Assembly (NCBI RefSeq): GCF_004339095.1
Contig: NZ_SMGQ01000011.1
Span: 419,575-483,574 of the forward strand
DNA length: 64,000 nucleotides
Direction of reading: 5' to 3'
Source of the DNA: Natranaerovirga hydrolytica
Lineage (GTDB): Bacteria; Bacillota; Clostridia; Lachnospirales; DSM-24629
Part shown: positions 16,998-25,799 of the stretch, piece by piece
How the letters are laid out: every line of letters starts with the position of its first letter
How positions within the stretch are numbered: position 1 is the first letter of the stretch
The notes under the pieces: model-generated
Told to the model about the DNA's origin: nothing
Database searches by the model: none
What the model saw: the letters and a program-made list of their open reading frames with translations, nothing else
Program-made: the position numbers and the translations under genes

Positions 16998-18224
16998 ATG
17001 GGGAAATTAGTGATTTCAAAAAATACAAAAGGATATGTTACAGCCTTATTAGAAGGAAATGATCTTGTAGATGTTGATTTTTATGATTTGGAAAAGCAAC
17101 CTATATTAGGTAATATTTATATAGGAAAAGTTAAGAATATCCTTAAGAATATTAATGCAGCTTTTGTAGACATTGGCATGGAAGAAAATGCTTACTTAGC
17201 CATTGAAGATCATAAAAGTATTATCTTTACCAATCATAAAAAAGACACCCATTTGAATATCGGGGATGAAATTGTTGTACAGGTGAAAAAAGAAAGTACA
17301 AAAACAAAAGGTCCTGTATTAACCACTCAACTTAGTTTAACAGGCAGATACACGGTTTTAACAGCCGGCAAGAACTATGTGGGTATATCCAATAAAATAG
17401 AAGATCAAGGTTTAAAAGAACGCTTAAAGAACATTGTAAAACCGTTTCAAAATGATGAATACGGCTTTATTATAAGAACAAACGCCAAAGACGTTGAAGA
17501 AGATACATTAATCAAAGAAATGAACGAATTAAAAAATCGCTATGAGACCATAAAAAAAGTGGCAATGTATCGTTCTTGCTATCAAATCATAGAAAAAGCG
17601 CCTAGTCCTTTTATATCTTTAGTTAAAAACCACTATAATAGTCAATTAGAACGTGTCGTTATTGACGATAAGACGGTTTATGATGAAGTCAAAGCTTATG
17701 TAGAAGAGGTAGAATTGAATCATATTTCGGTGGAGTATTATGAGGATAAAAACTTGTCTTTGTTTGACCTTAACAATCTTAGGACTAAAATAGAACAGGC
17801 GTTAAAGTCAAAGGTTTGGCTAAAATCAGGGGCTTCCATTGTTATATCTCCAACAGAAGCTTTAATTGCTATTGATGTTAATACAGGTAAATATGTAGGC
17901 AAAAAGAAATTCGAAGAAACGGTTTATAAAATTAATATGGAAGCCGCACAAGAAATTGCAAAACAAATCCGATTAAGAAATTTATCAGGCATTATTATTG
18001 TTGATTTTATAGATATGAAAAAGGAATCTTATAAGAATGAGTTATTAAGAACGTTTAAAAGATATTTGGACAATGACCCCGTTAAAGTAACTTTACTAGG
18101 GATGACAGCATTAAACTTGGTTGAAATAACCCGAAAAAAAATAAAAAAACCCATTTATGAACAATTTGGTTGCAAGTGTAACAAATGTGATGGTAGAGGA
18201 TACGTTTGGGATATTGACCATTAA
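16998..18224 (+). CDS. rng: Ribonuclease G/E family endoribonuclease
   Basis: A single-strand-specific endonuclease that processes rRNA and degrades mRNA. The 408 residues cover the catalytic half of RNase E/G. An S1-like RNA-binding domain (GNIYIGKVKNIL, NAAFVDIGMEENAYL) occupies roughly residues 35-125. The metal-binding aspartates lie in IDVNTGKYVG (about 291) and IIIVDFIDM (about 335). The zinc-link CKCNKC is at the C-terminus, and no scaffold tail is present. It begins 15 bases after the DUF2344 gene. In many Clostridia rplU follows directly, but here about 10 kb intervenes. Confidence 0.92.
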   Translation: MGKLVISKNTKGYVTALLEGNDLVDVDFYDLEKQPILGNIYIGKVKNILKNINAAFVDIGMEENAYLAIEDHKSIIFTNHKKDTHLNIGDEIVVQVKKESTKTKGPVLTTQLSLTGRYTVLTAGKNYVGISNKIEDQGLKERLKNIVKPFQNDEYGFIIRTNAKDVEEDTLIKEMNELKNRYETIKKVAMYRSCYQIIEKAPSPFISLVKNHYNSQLERVVIDDKTVYDEVKAYVEEVELNHISVEYYEDKNLSLFDLNNLRTKIEQALKSKVWLKSGASIVISPTEALIAIDVNTGKYVGKKKFEETVYKINMEAAQEIAKQIRLRNLSGIIIVDFIDMKKESYKNELLRTFKRYLDNDPVKVTLLGMTALNLVEITRKKIKKPIYEQFGCKCNKCDGRGYVWDIDH

Positions 18225-18266
18225 ACTATAAAGAGATAATAAGTATTATCGAAAGGAACATGCAAT

Positions 18267-19460
18267 ATGAACAATGAAACAAAAGAAAAATCTGAAAGTG
18301 TACTCATTTCTAATAGAGCGTCTTTTATTCAAAAGGCTTGGAAAGGAGCAGGATTTAATCAAGCAACGTCTATTCAGGAGCAAACCATTCCATTAATTGT
18401 AGAAGGAAAAGATGTGATTGCAAAAGCACCAACAGGTACTGGAAAAACGTTGGCTTACTTAATTCCCATGCTTGAAAAAATAGAGACAAGCAGTAAAAAT
18501 GTACAAGGCGTTATTTTAGCTCCTTCTCATGAATTGGCAATGCAAATTTATCAAACCATAGAGGAATGGACTAAAAATACAGATATCAGAAGTCTTGCTA
18601 TTATTGGTGGAACCAATGTAAAAAGACAGGTTCAGAATTTAAAGAGTCACCCACACATCATTGTAGCGACTACTGGTAGGCTTCTTGAGATTATTAAAAT
18701 GAAAAAAATAAAAATGCATGAAGTAAAAACCATAGTGGTGGATGAATTTGATGTATTAATTGCAAATGAGCATATTCATAACTTGCAAAATATTGTTAAG
18801 ACCACTTTAAAAGATAGACAAATTCTTTTTTTCTCTGCTACTTTATCAGAGCAAACAGAAACCATTGGCAAAGAACTCATGAAAGAGCCGATTATTGTTG
18901 AAGTTGAAGAAGAAAAGTTAGCTCATTCCAATACAGAGCATTTTTTTGTTGTATCGGATGAAAGAGATAAGATAGAAAATCTTAGAAAGATAGCCCGAAT
19001 CAAAGGCGTTAAAGCCTTAACGTTTATTAATGATCCAAATAAGATTAGAGAAATAGAAGCAAAGTTAATGCATAAAGGCTTAAAAGTAGGTGTTCTAAGT
19101 AGCGAGGTAGATAAGAACGAAAGAAAAGAAGCCCTTAAAAGATTTAGGACAGGACAGTTTTCCGTATTAATCGCCACTGATGTAGCAGCGAGAGGACTAG
19201 ACATAGAAGGTCTTACCCATGTGATTAATTGGGATGTGCCGAGATATTCAAAAGAATACATTCACAGAGCAGGGCGAACCGGTCGAATGGGTGCAAAAGG
19301 CACCGTTGTTTCAATCGTCACTATAAGAGAAATTAGCAACATCAAAAAAATCACAAGTAAACTGGGTATAGAGCTAAAAGAAAAAATCATTTATAAAAGC
19401 GTATTTGAAGACAAATTTAACCCCAATAAAAGACCTAGTCCACCAAAAAGAAAGCGTTAG
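18267..19460 (+). CDS. DEAD-box-type RNA helicase with a DEFD motif II
   Basis: A 397-residue ATP-dependent RNA helicase without large extensions. Visible motifs: Q-motif region (GFNQATSIQEQTIP), motif I APTGTGKT (about 54), GG and TTGR (TTGRLLEI), motif II DEFD instead of DEAD (about 158), SAT (motif III), ATDVAARGLDIEG (V) and HRAGRTGR (VI). The basic tail KRPSPPKRKR may bind RNA. It follows rng by 42 bases with a GAAAGGA site, so the two may be co-transcribed and act together in RNA turnover. The DEFD variant is uncommon. Confidence 0.9.
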   Translation: MNNETKEKSESVLISNRASFIQKAWKGAGFNQATSIQEQTIPLIVEGKDVIAKAPTGTGKTLAYLIPMLEKIETSSKNVQGVILAPSHELAMQIYQTIEEWTKNTDIRSLAIIGGTNVKRQVQNLKSHPHIIVATTGRLLEIIKMKKIKMHEVKTIVVDEFDVLIANEHIHNLQNIVKTTLKDRQILFFSATLSEQTETIGKELMKEPIIVEVEEEKLAHSNTEHFFVVSDERDKIENLRKIARIKGVKALTFINDPNKIREIEAKLMHKGLKVGVLSSEVDKNERKEALKRFRTGQFSVLIATDVAARGLDIEGLTHVINWDVPRYSKEYIHRAGRTGRMGAKGTVVSIVTIREISNIKKITSKLGIELKEKIIYKSVFEDKFNPNKRPSPPKRKR

Positions 19461-19714
19461 TATCATATAATAAACATGTAGACGTTAAAGTATTCTTTTC
19501 TAGAAAACATAGTAGTTAACTCCGTTATTTCTACTTGGCAAAAAAACAATTGTTTAATAATAGATCATATTTGGTTTGTTTGATGAATTAAATAGCTGAT
19601 ATAGATTTAAGTAATCCAAGTGATTTATTGAAAAGGTACATTATGCTAAATCTTTGCTCGACAAGTAAAGGTTAACATTGAAAAATCTAACTCATAGCTA
19701 TTTTACTGATTAAA

Positions 19715-19755
19715 AAACTCCAGTGATATTAGAGGGCTCTAATTTACTGGAGTTT
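19715..19755 (+). terminator. Two-part hairpin, probable terminator
   Basis: AAACTCCAGT (19715-19724) pairs with ACTGGAGTTT (19746-19755), and inner ATTAGAG pairs with CTCTAAT. It lies about 250 bases past the helicase stop, with a weak T-run. Confidence 0.6.
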
Positions 19756-20100
19756 AATATATTGTTTTATAATACAAGGAATCAGTGTCCGATTTTCATT
19801 AATATATTAATATAAGTTATATGAAATCAAATAAATGTTACATAACTATAAAAAAAATGATAACTCAAAATGTTTGACAACTTAGTTTTTGTTTTGATAT
19901 AATTTATTAAAGTCTCATTGTTGGGAAAAATGATGAATATACACATATACTCTACAAGTATATATCTAAAACCATAGTATTATCTTTGGTTAAAGTTATT
20001 TAATATTAATTGTATGCTGTTTTATGGTTTTTTGATAGGCAATTCAAAAATAATTTGGACCATTTAGAAAATGTTATTAACCTAACATAAATATAATTAG
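19756..20100. other. Gene-free AT-rich spacer
   Basis: I see no coding region or clear site here. It is the first part of the roughly 1-kb spacer after the helicase; the right part is structured (next entry). Confidence 0.4.
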
Positions 20101-20254
20101 GCGTAGCACAAAATCTATCTTTAAAATCCGAACATTAATATGAAAGTGTCATTTGCAAACTTGCTTGCAAGGATTTGGAGATGACACTCTCATTGAAATT
20201 TGTGCCTGTAACGAAGTGAAAAACATATTAGCCAAGTTAATATGTCTTTCGTTA
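20101..20254 (+). repeat. Multi-hairpin intergenic element, copy 1 of dispersed family
   Basis: Nested stems are visible. GCACAAA (20106-20112) pairs with TTTGTGC (20199-20205). Inside it, GAAAGTGTCAT (20142-20152) pairs with ATGACACTCTC (20181-20191) around CAAACTTGCTTGCAAGGAT. A third, separate hairpin joins TAACGAA (20209-20215) with TTCGTTA (20248-20254) over an inner ACATATTA/TAATATGT stem. The CAAACTTGC..GCAAGGATTTGGA core recurs on the opposite strand at 37.3 kb with a different but paired stem. It could be a structured RNA or a small mobile palindrome. Confidence 0.6.
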
Positions 20255-20474
20255 GCGTTGTTTTTCTGGAAACTAAAGAGAGTTTTTTAAGATATATTTA
20301 ATTATGTAGCCTTAGTTTTTTTGCCAAAAGATATGTTTGTTTTTTAAAAACTAAAAAAATTAGTTAATAAGTTTATTTATTGTATTAATAAGGGTTGACA
20401 ATCCAGTTTTTTGGTAGGAAATGAATTGGTTTTCTATTGATTTTTTAAACTATATTATATAAGGAGGGATTATA

Positions 20475-21104
20475 ATGATTGGTAAACAAAGGGGGTGGTG
20501 TGTGTATAAATCCATACTAGTAATTTTAATTACTATTGTAGGGGCTATATTTGTGTACACAATCGTAATGAAAGAAGATTTATCTAGCACATTAAAAATT
20601 AATGAAGGAATCACTAAATCCAAGAGCTTTAGTATAACTTCAAATTCCACAGATATTGAAACATCAGTTAAAGGAACAGTATTTATTAAAGAATTTGATA
20701 GAACTATTGAAAAGATACAAATCGTCAGTTATATAGAAATCGATCCTAATGACTGGGGAGGTGTTGCTTTCTATATTCCTAAACACTTAAATATTAAAAA
20801 CATTGTAAGTAGCTATCCAGAAACTGAATATGAAACAACCTCGGATGACTATATAGCCATATTTAAATCTGCGAAATTAGAGCATGAGTGGAGTGCATTT
20901 ATAGAAATTGGAAAAGATTCTAGTTACGAATCAGCTATAGGTGGATCAGGAATGGTTGTGATTGATTTAATTCCTGATAAAAAATCAACGAATCAATTAG
21001 AATCCTTCAATTTTTTAGTTGGCATTGGCTCTGATGAAGAAAATGGAATAAAGATTCTACATCCTGACGTTATTGAAATACCGATATCAATAATGATAGA
21101 TTAG
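20475..21104 (+). CDS. Membrane-anchored extracellular protein, unknown
   Basis: 209 residues. A basic N-terminus and one membrane segment (about 12-30) precede an outside domain rich in beta strands and acidic residues (VKGTVFIKEFDRTIEKIQIVSYIEI, NDWGGVAFYIPKHLNI). I recognise no family. AAGGAGG precedes the ATG. It is 65 bases ahead of a second exported protein on the same strand, and both lie in the block between rng and rplU. They probably form a two-gene unit. Confidence 0.6.
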   Translation: MIGKQRGWCVYKSILVILITIVGAIFVYTIVMKEDLSSTLKINEGITKSKSFSITSNSTDIETSVKGTVFIKEFDRTIEKIQIVSYIEIDPNDWGGVAFYIPKHLNIKNIVSSYPETEYETTSDDYIAIFKSAKLEHEWSAFIEIGKDSSYESAIGGSGMVVIDLIPDKKSTNQLESFNFLVGIGSDEENGIKILHPDVIEIPISIMID

Positions 21105-21169
21105 GATATTTTTTAAAGTTTAATCTTAGAAGTATAACTAACTAAAAAAAGAAAGGGGATTATAATAAA

Positions 21170-22381
21170 ATGTTATATAATAAAAAAAATTTATTTATTA
21201 AAAGAGGGTTAAGTATTTTATTAATTGTAGGTATTTTTATAAACTATGGAAATGCAAGTTTTGCACACGATATTCCTGCGTCTCATACTGAGATGACTAA
21301 TAGCACAACTTGGAACTTTGGTGATGGCTGGACTGATATATATGCATCGTCTTCTATTGGATTTATGGGTGCAGAATGGTCACAGGCAAGACAGGCTTGG
21401 GGATTTAACTATAGGTTTGTTGGAACAGGGGCAAGTCAATATCGAAATTCTGGAAGCTCAACAAATAGGATTAGGATTGCAGCTATGCAAGTAGAAGGAA
21501 CATCTAATACAAGCAATATGGCTATGTGGACAAGTACTGATAGCAAATATATAGGATCTACACCATCATCAACAGGTTCATCGCCTGATTATAGTGATGT
21601 TGCTACTGCGTTAGTTGATCTTGCGATTACTGGATTAAATAGTATGGGGGCATCATTAGCGTGGACTACGGTTGGGTTAATAAATTCTTTAAGAAGTAAT
21701 GTGAACTCTACAAGTACCCGAGACGATTATATATGGAGACAATGGAACTGGTCACCTGATATCTCAGATACAGGACAATTCTTTTGGTTTATTGTTGACG
21801 TTGAGCCTTACCAGACAGTTCAAATATCAACAGAATATATGCTCTTTGGACCTGGCTATGAACATTTATCAGCTGGAAAAACATATCGTAATCTTAATGC
21901 AGGTGCTCCAAGAAGCGGAAGTTTATCTACACAAACCCTAGAAAACTGGAATCCAGGAATGATGTCTGACGAAGAAAAAGAAATCTATGGTATTGAGGAA
22001 ATTTCAAGAGAACAATTTGATGAAAGAGCAGTAGAATTAAATATATCTTCTAGAAACATTGAAGAATTTAAAAGCTCAGATGAGGAAGTTTTTTATTTTG
22101 CTCATAATTTCTTAGAATTTGAAATTCCTTTTTCAGATAACCAGTCTATGACAGCTAAAGACACTTTAATTCAGGATGTTAACGAACAGCTGAAGATTAG
22201 TGAGAATATAATAAAAGCCTTCACTTCTATAGAAGAGATAAATGACAAGGATATTGAGATTATTGAGAAACATAAAGACCAACAACTTTATTTATTAGAT
22301 ATATTAAATAGTGTAAAATCAAGCAGACAAGTTGACGTTCAATTAATCGATTCTATATGGAATGAGTTTCAAGCAAGATAA
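21170..22381 (+). CDS. Secreted protein of unknown function, 403 residues
   Basis: A signal peptide (GLSILLIVGIFINYGNASFA, cleaved near residue 32) is followed by a region rich in Ser, Thr, Gly and Trp (TTWNFGDGWTDIYASSSIGFMG, SQARQAWGFNYRFVGTG). A hydrophobic alanine/leucine stretch follows (about 143-175). The C-terminus (from about 265) is acidic and probably helical (DEEKEIYGIEEISREQFDER). I recognise no family. A secreted toxin, adhesin or coat-like protein would all be guesses. GAAAGGGG precedes the start. Its neighbour is the membrane-anchored protein upstream. Confidence 0.6.
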   Translation: MLYNKKNLFIKRGLSILLIVGIFINYGNASFAHDIPASHTEMTNSTTWNFGDGWTDIYASSSIGFMGAEWSQARQAWGFNYRFVGTGASQYRNSGSSTNRIRIAAMQVEGTSNTSNMAMWTSTDSKYIGSTPSSTGSSPDYSDVATALVDLAITGLNSMGASLAWTTVGLINSLRSNVNSTSTRDDYIWRQWNWSPDISDTGQFFWFIVDVEPYQTVQISTEYMLFGPGYEHLSAGKTYRNLNAGAPRSGSLSTQTLENWNPGMMSDEEKEIYGIEEISREQFDERAVELNISSRNIEEFKSSDEEVFYFAHNFLEFEIPFSDNQSMTAKDTLIQDVNEQLKISENIIKAFTSIEEINDKDIEIIEKHKDQQLYLLDILNSVKSSRQVDVQLIDSIWNEFQAR

Positions 22382-22599
22382 TTTTCACCTCCATTAAACA
22401 TATATAAATATGTAAGAGGGAAAGAATTCCTTTTTAATTTATTGAATTTGAAGTGTTTTTATAGCAGATTATATGGTCGGTTGTAAAGTTATCCTTTTAA
22501 CTTTCAGTTAAAATATTTAAGACAAAGTTTGTATTTAAGAAAATTCGTAGGGCACTAGGATTCTTGACACGAGTACAATATAAAAATTTAATTTCAGAT

Positions 22600-22657
22600 A
22601 AAAAATGTCAGAAAAGGTCTTGATAATCAACAAGGAGTTATCAAGATCTTTTCTGAC
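22600..22657 (-). terminator. Terminator of the cobalt transporter operon
   Basis: A 20-bp stem with one mismatch joins 22607-22626 to 22638-22657 over an 11-base loop. On the minus strand a T6 run follows. The 5' arm includes the last codons and stop of the small membrane protein gene. Confidence 0.85.
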
Positions 22658-23045
22658 GTATATAAAATATTAAACCAATACCAATGATTATAACAACCAC
22701 AATAACAATTTTAAGCCAATAATAAAAAGAACTTGAGTAACTGATGGGGTCACCCACTTGCCATTCAACACGGTGTCCTAACCCATCATCTGCAACCAGT
22801 TTGTGCGCATCAGAGTAGCTAGCATAATCAAAATACCCTTCATCATTTACCCTCTCTGATACAATCAAGTTATTTGACGTGTCATAAACCATTACTTGGG
22901 TTGTGTTAGAAAAACTTCCATCTGCATAATATACCTTAACCATGCCATCTTCTATGGGTTCAATCAGCATTCTATGTCCATAAACAACCGTAGAAGAAAG
23001 GGAAAATATTACAATTAATAAGATCAACTTTTTTAATACATTCAT
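22641..23045 (-). CDS. Exported accessory protein of the cobalt/nickel ECF transporter (CbiN/NikL position)
   Basis: 134 residues. A cleavable signal peptide (residues 1-23, ending VYG) exposes a His near the mature N-terminus (HRMLIEP). A beta domain follows (VKVYYADGSFSNTTQVMVYD, LVADDGLGHRVEWQVGD), then a C-terminal membrane helix (about 110-128). Transporters of this class need a small auxiliary protein, CbiN or NikL/NikN; CbiN itself is not visible, and this protein resembles the NikL type. It ends the cbiMQO operon, starting 4 bases after cbiO. The role in metal loading is inferred from position and form. Confidence 0.7.
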   Translation of the reverse strand: MNVLKKLILLIVIFSLSSTVVYGHRMLIEPIEDGMVKVYYADGSFSNTTQVMVYDTSNNLIVSERVNDEGYFDYASYSDAHKLVADDGLGHRVEWQVGDPISYSSSFYYWLKIVIVVVIIIGIGLIFYIRQKRS

Positions 23046-23049
23046 ATTT

Positions 23050-23862
23050 TTAATTCCTTTCTGTATACATATATTTTTTTAACAAAGCCTTGGCATCATC
23101 TATGGTTCTTGGGTTAAAAGGTGTTTCTTCAAATAAAGTTGCTAATATATTGGTTCTTAAATGACTCGATGTCATTAATTGACTATCTTCAAGTAAATGC
23201 ATGGACCCTTGCTCTAAAATTTCTCCATCTTTTAAAAGAACGCACTCATTCCCCCAAGAATACGCAAGGTCAACATTATGTGTGGTAATAATTAATGTAC
23301 AACCTTTATGAGACAATTCGTTAAAAATGGTTAAAAGATATTCAATAGACCCATGATCTAACCCTGAAAAGGGTTCATCAAAAACTAAAATATCAGGATT
23401 CATTGCAAGTACCCCTGCAATGGATGCTTTTTTCTTTTGACCAAGGCTTAAGGCATAAGGGGATTGATTTTTTAGTTTGACGATATCAACAGCTTTTAGA
23501 GCCTTTTCTACCGCTTCATTCACAAGTGGTTCACTTAAACCTAAATTTCTTGGACCAAAAGCAATATCGTCATAAACACTGGTTGCAAACAATTGGTCAT
23601 CAGGGGTATCAAAAACCACACCTACCTTTTTTCGTATTGCTTTAAGATTTTTTTTGTTTATGTGTTGGTTGAATACTTCAATGGTTCCAGATTGAGGCAA
23701 TATAAGCCCATTCAAATGATGAAGCAAAGTGGATTTACCGCTGCCATTAGACCCAAGTATAACGAAGCGAGCCCCTTTTTTTATATTAAGGTTAATATCT
23801 TTTAAAGCATAATGTCCATTTGGATAAGCATAATTTAAATTTTTTATTGTAATTGCATCCAT
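23050..23862 (-). CDS. cbiO: Cobalt ECF transporter ATP-binding subunit
   Basis: 270 residues. The energising ATPase of the group I ECF transporter. Walker A GSNGSGKST lies near residue 36, the Q-loop region is DTPDDQLFATSVYDDIAFGP (typical of CbiO), the signature is LSLGQKKKASIAG, and Walker B is ILVFDEP with SGLD and the TTHNVD switch. The ATG at 23862 overlaps the cbiQ stop as TAATG, so translation is coupled. The protein acts at the cytosolic face with CbiQ and CbiM. Confidence 0.92.
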   Translation of the reverse strand: MDAITIKNLNYAYPNGHYALKDINLNIKKGARFVILGSNGSGKSTLLHHLNGLILPQSGTIEVFNQHINKKNLKAIRKKVGVVFDTPDDQLFATSVYDDIAFGPRNLGLSEPLVNEAVEKALKAVDIVKLKNQSPYALSLGQKKKASIAGVLAMNPDILVFDEPFSGLDHGSIEYLLTIFNELSHKGCTLIITTHNVDLAYSWGNECVLLKDGEILEQGSMHLLEDSQLMTSSHLRTNILATLFEETPFNPRTIDDAKALLKKYMYTERN

Positions 23863-24620
23863 TAAATATACCAACTTTCAAGAATATAAAAAGAAATAAT
23901 GATGAGGAAAAATAGTGCGCTTTTAAATAGATCCATACTTTTTATAGGCTTTGTATTTGTTTTGGGTAACTGACCAGAAAATCCTCTTGAAACCATTGCT
24001 TTATAAATACTTTCAGAGCGGTCGATGGATTTTATTAATAATCCGCCTATGATTTCACCTAGGGTTTTTAAAGTCTTCAAGTTCACTTTTAGGGTAAATA
24101 ACCTTGAAGTTAAGGCATTTTGTGTTTTTTTTACCCGTTCCCAGATTAAAAAAATATATCGACACGATAAATAAATAATAGAGACTAAGGACGATGGCAA
24201 CCTCAGATGAAACAGTGCGCTAAGCAATTGGTTTAAGGGTTGGGTTAAAGTCATAACCATCATTAAAGAAAAGATGGATAACCCTTTAAAAAGCAATTGT
24301 AGCGCAAATAAATTGCCAACTGGTTGTGAGGCAAATAGTTCTCTCGTCAAAATAGGTAGTGAAAAAACAAGTAAAAAAGGCAGCACGCCCATTATTTTAT
24401 ACAATAGATATTTTAAAGAAAATGCCATGGTTAAAAGGAGCATCATAAAAGTAAAAAAAATTATTATTAAAGTAATGTAATGTCTTAAACCAAGAATTAG
24501 AAAAGCTGAAACCATACAAGTTATTATTTTACTTCGAGGCTCCCATGTTCTGCCCCAAGAGGTAGGTGGTATGTCTTTTCTAGAAAGATAGATGTTTTTA
24601 TGTAAAAAAATATTATGCAT
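23862..24620 (-). CDS. cbiQ: Cobalt ECF transporter transmembrane (T) subunit
   Basis: 252 residues with about five membrane helices. It contains the T-component coupling helices with SRYIFLIWERVKKTQNALTSRLF and a second motif AMVSRGFSG, the A-R-G type signature that contacts the ATPase grooves. It lies between cbiM (17-base gap) and cbiO (1-base overlap). It couples ATP hydrolysis to substrate-component movement in the membrane. Confidence 0.9.
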   Translation of the reverse strand: MHNIFLHKNIYLSRKDIPPTSWGRTWEPRSKIITCMVSAFLILGLRHYITLIIIFFTFMMLLLTMAFSLKYLLYKIMGVLPFLLVFSLPILTRELFASQPVGNLFALQLLFKGLSIFSLMMVMTLTQPLNQLLSALFHLRLPSSLVSIIYLSCRYIFLIWERVKKTQNALTSRLFTLKVNLKTLKTLGEIIGGLLIKSIDRSESIYKAMVSRGFSGQLPKTNTKPIKSMDLFKSALFFLIIISFYILESWYI

Positions 24621-24637
24621 AAAAATCTCCTCACAAA

Positions 24638-25243
24638 TTATTGTTCTAAAATTGCCGGTTTGGTTTTATAAATAAATCCAACAGCAAAGGCAGTTAATAA
24701 ACTTTCTATAATCACTAATGGCAAATAACTTATCACTAAAAGATTAACAACAGAGAAAAAACCTTCAGAATAACGTCCATCTGATAAATACAACAGAACA
24801 ATAAGCAGTAGGACACAAATAAGAATGGCCATTCCTGCTATTAAACCAGCAATCAAGGTAATGTGTTTGTTTTTTTTGCTTAATCTCTTAAAGGCTAAAT
24901 GAGAAAATATAGCCGGTAAATACACCAATAAAGTATTGGCACCTAATGTGGTAATGCCACCATGTTGAAACAGTACCCCTTGAAGCAATAACGCAATAAA
25001 GATAGCGATGGGACTTCTTTTGCCAAGCATAATGCCAATTAAACCAGCCAATAGGGGATGGATACTTGTGGGTCCAATGGGAATGCTAATTAACGAAGCA
25101 ACAAAAAAGGTTGCTGTAATTAAGCTGATTTTAGGTATTTCAGACTCCTGTATACCTTTTAAGCTATAACCTAATGAACCTGCAGTCATAATAGAAGTAC
25201 CAACAACAATGGGTAAATTTAAAACACCATCTGATAAATGCAT
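24638..25243 (-). CDS. cbiM: Cobalt ECF transporter substrate-specific subunit
   Basis: 201 residues with about six membrane helices. CbiM/NikM proteins bind the metal through the N-terminal Met amine and His2. Two ATG codons are adjacent; the second (25243) gives MHLSDG and is 7 bases from AGGAGG, while the first would move the His to position 3, so 25243 is preferred. GPTSIHPLLAGLIGIMLGKRSP and the FQHGGITTLGANTLLVYLP segment are family motifs with further metal-site His residues. The gene lies behind a cobalamin riboswitch, which supports cobalt as substrate. Confidence 0.92.
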   Translation of the reverse strand: MHLSDGVLNLPIVVGTSIMTAGSLGYSLKGIQESEIPKISLITATFFVASLISIPIGPTSIHPLLAGLIGIMLGKRSPIAIFIALLLQGVLFQHGGITTLGANTLLVYLPAIFSHLAFKRLSKKNKHITLIAGLIAGMAILICVLLLIVLLYLSDGRYSEGFFSVVNLLVISYLPLVIIESLLTAFAVGFIYKTKPAILEQ

Positions 25244-25274
25244 CATTCAACCTCCTAAAAAATTATTTGCCAAT

Positions 25275-25306
25275 AAAAAAATCTGCACCCTTAACACTGT
25301 GCAGAT
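25275..25306 (-). terminator. Regulatory terminator between the B12 riboswitch and cbiM
   Basis: On the minus strand ATCTGCAC pairs with GTGCAGAT (25299-25306 with 25281-25288) over a 10-base loop, followed directly by T7. Its position between aptamer and cbiM fits termination control when coenzyme B12 is bound. Confidence 0.85.
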
Positions 25307-25384
25307 AGCAGCCATTCTATCTCATTATAAAACAAGACAAAAAAACATCAGATTCATACACCGTGAATTTGAGAGTACAAAAGG

Positions 25385-25575
25385 AATAACAAGCTGTATC
25401 CTGACTTAGGGTCATTGTTTATTTACACCTTCCCAGATAATATTTCATCCAGTGGTATATTGTAAAAAACTCACCTTTACAGTGGCGGGACCGCGTTGGA
25501 TTTTCACCAAACTTCCAATTTAATTTCTTAGGCTATTAACCATAAGAAAACTTATTTTCCTAATCTTATAATAAA
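25385..25575 (-). promoter_or_regulatory. Cobalamin (adenosylcobalamin) riboswitch
   Basis: Read on the minus strand, the segment has the conserved aptamer parts in order: GGAAGTTTGGTGAAAATCC, GCGGTCCCGCCACTGT, CCACTGGATG, CTGGGAAGG, and the B12 box AAGTCAGGATACAGCTT (25391-25407). This class represses B12 synthesis and cobalt uptake genes when the cofactor is plentiful. An intrinsic terminator and then cbiM follow. Confidence 0.92.
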
Positions 25576-25799
25576 ATAGATAATCTAATTTATATTTTTA
25601 AAAAGTATATCATAATGCTTTTGTAAAAGCAATTATTAATTTGGTGTTATCTTTCGTTACTTATACAAAGTGATTACTGTCTAAAGTTTTTTCAGAAATT
25701 CAATTATTCTTATATCCACTAGATACAAGGGCTTTTCCTTGCAATATATGTCAAAAAAAGATAGAATAAAGTAAACTGAAAAAGAAAGTAGGTGTACGT

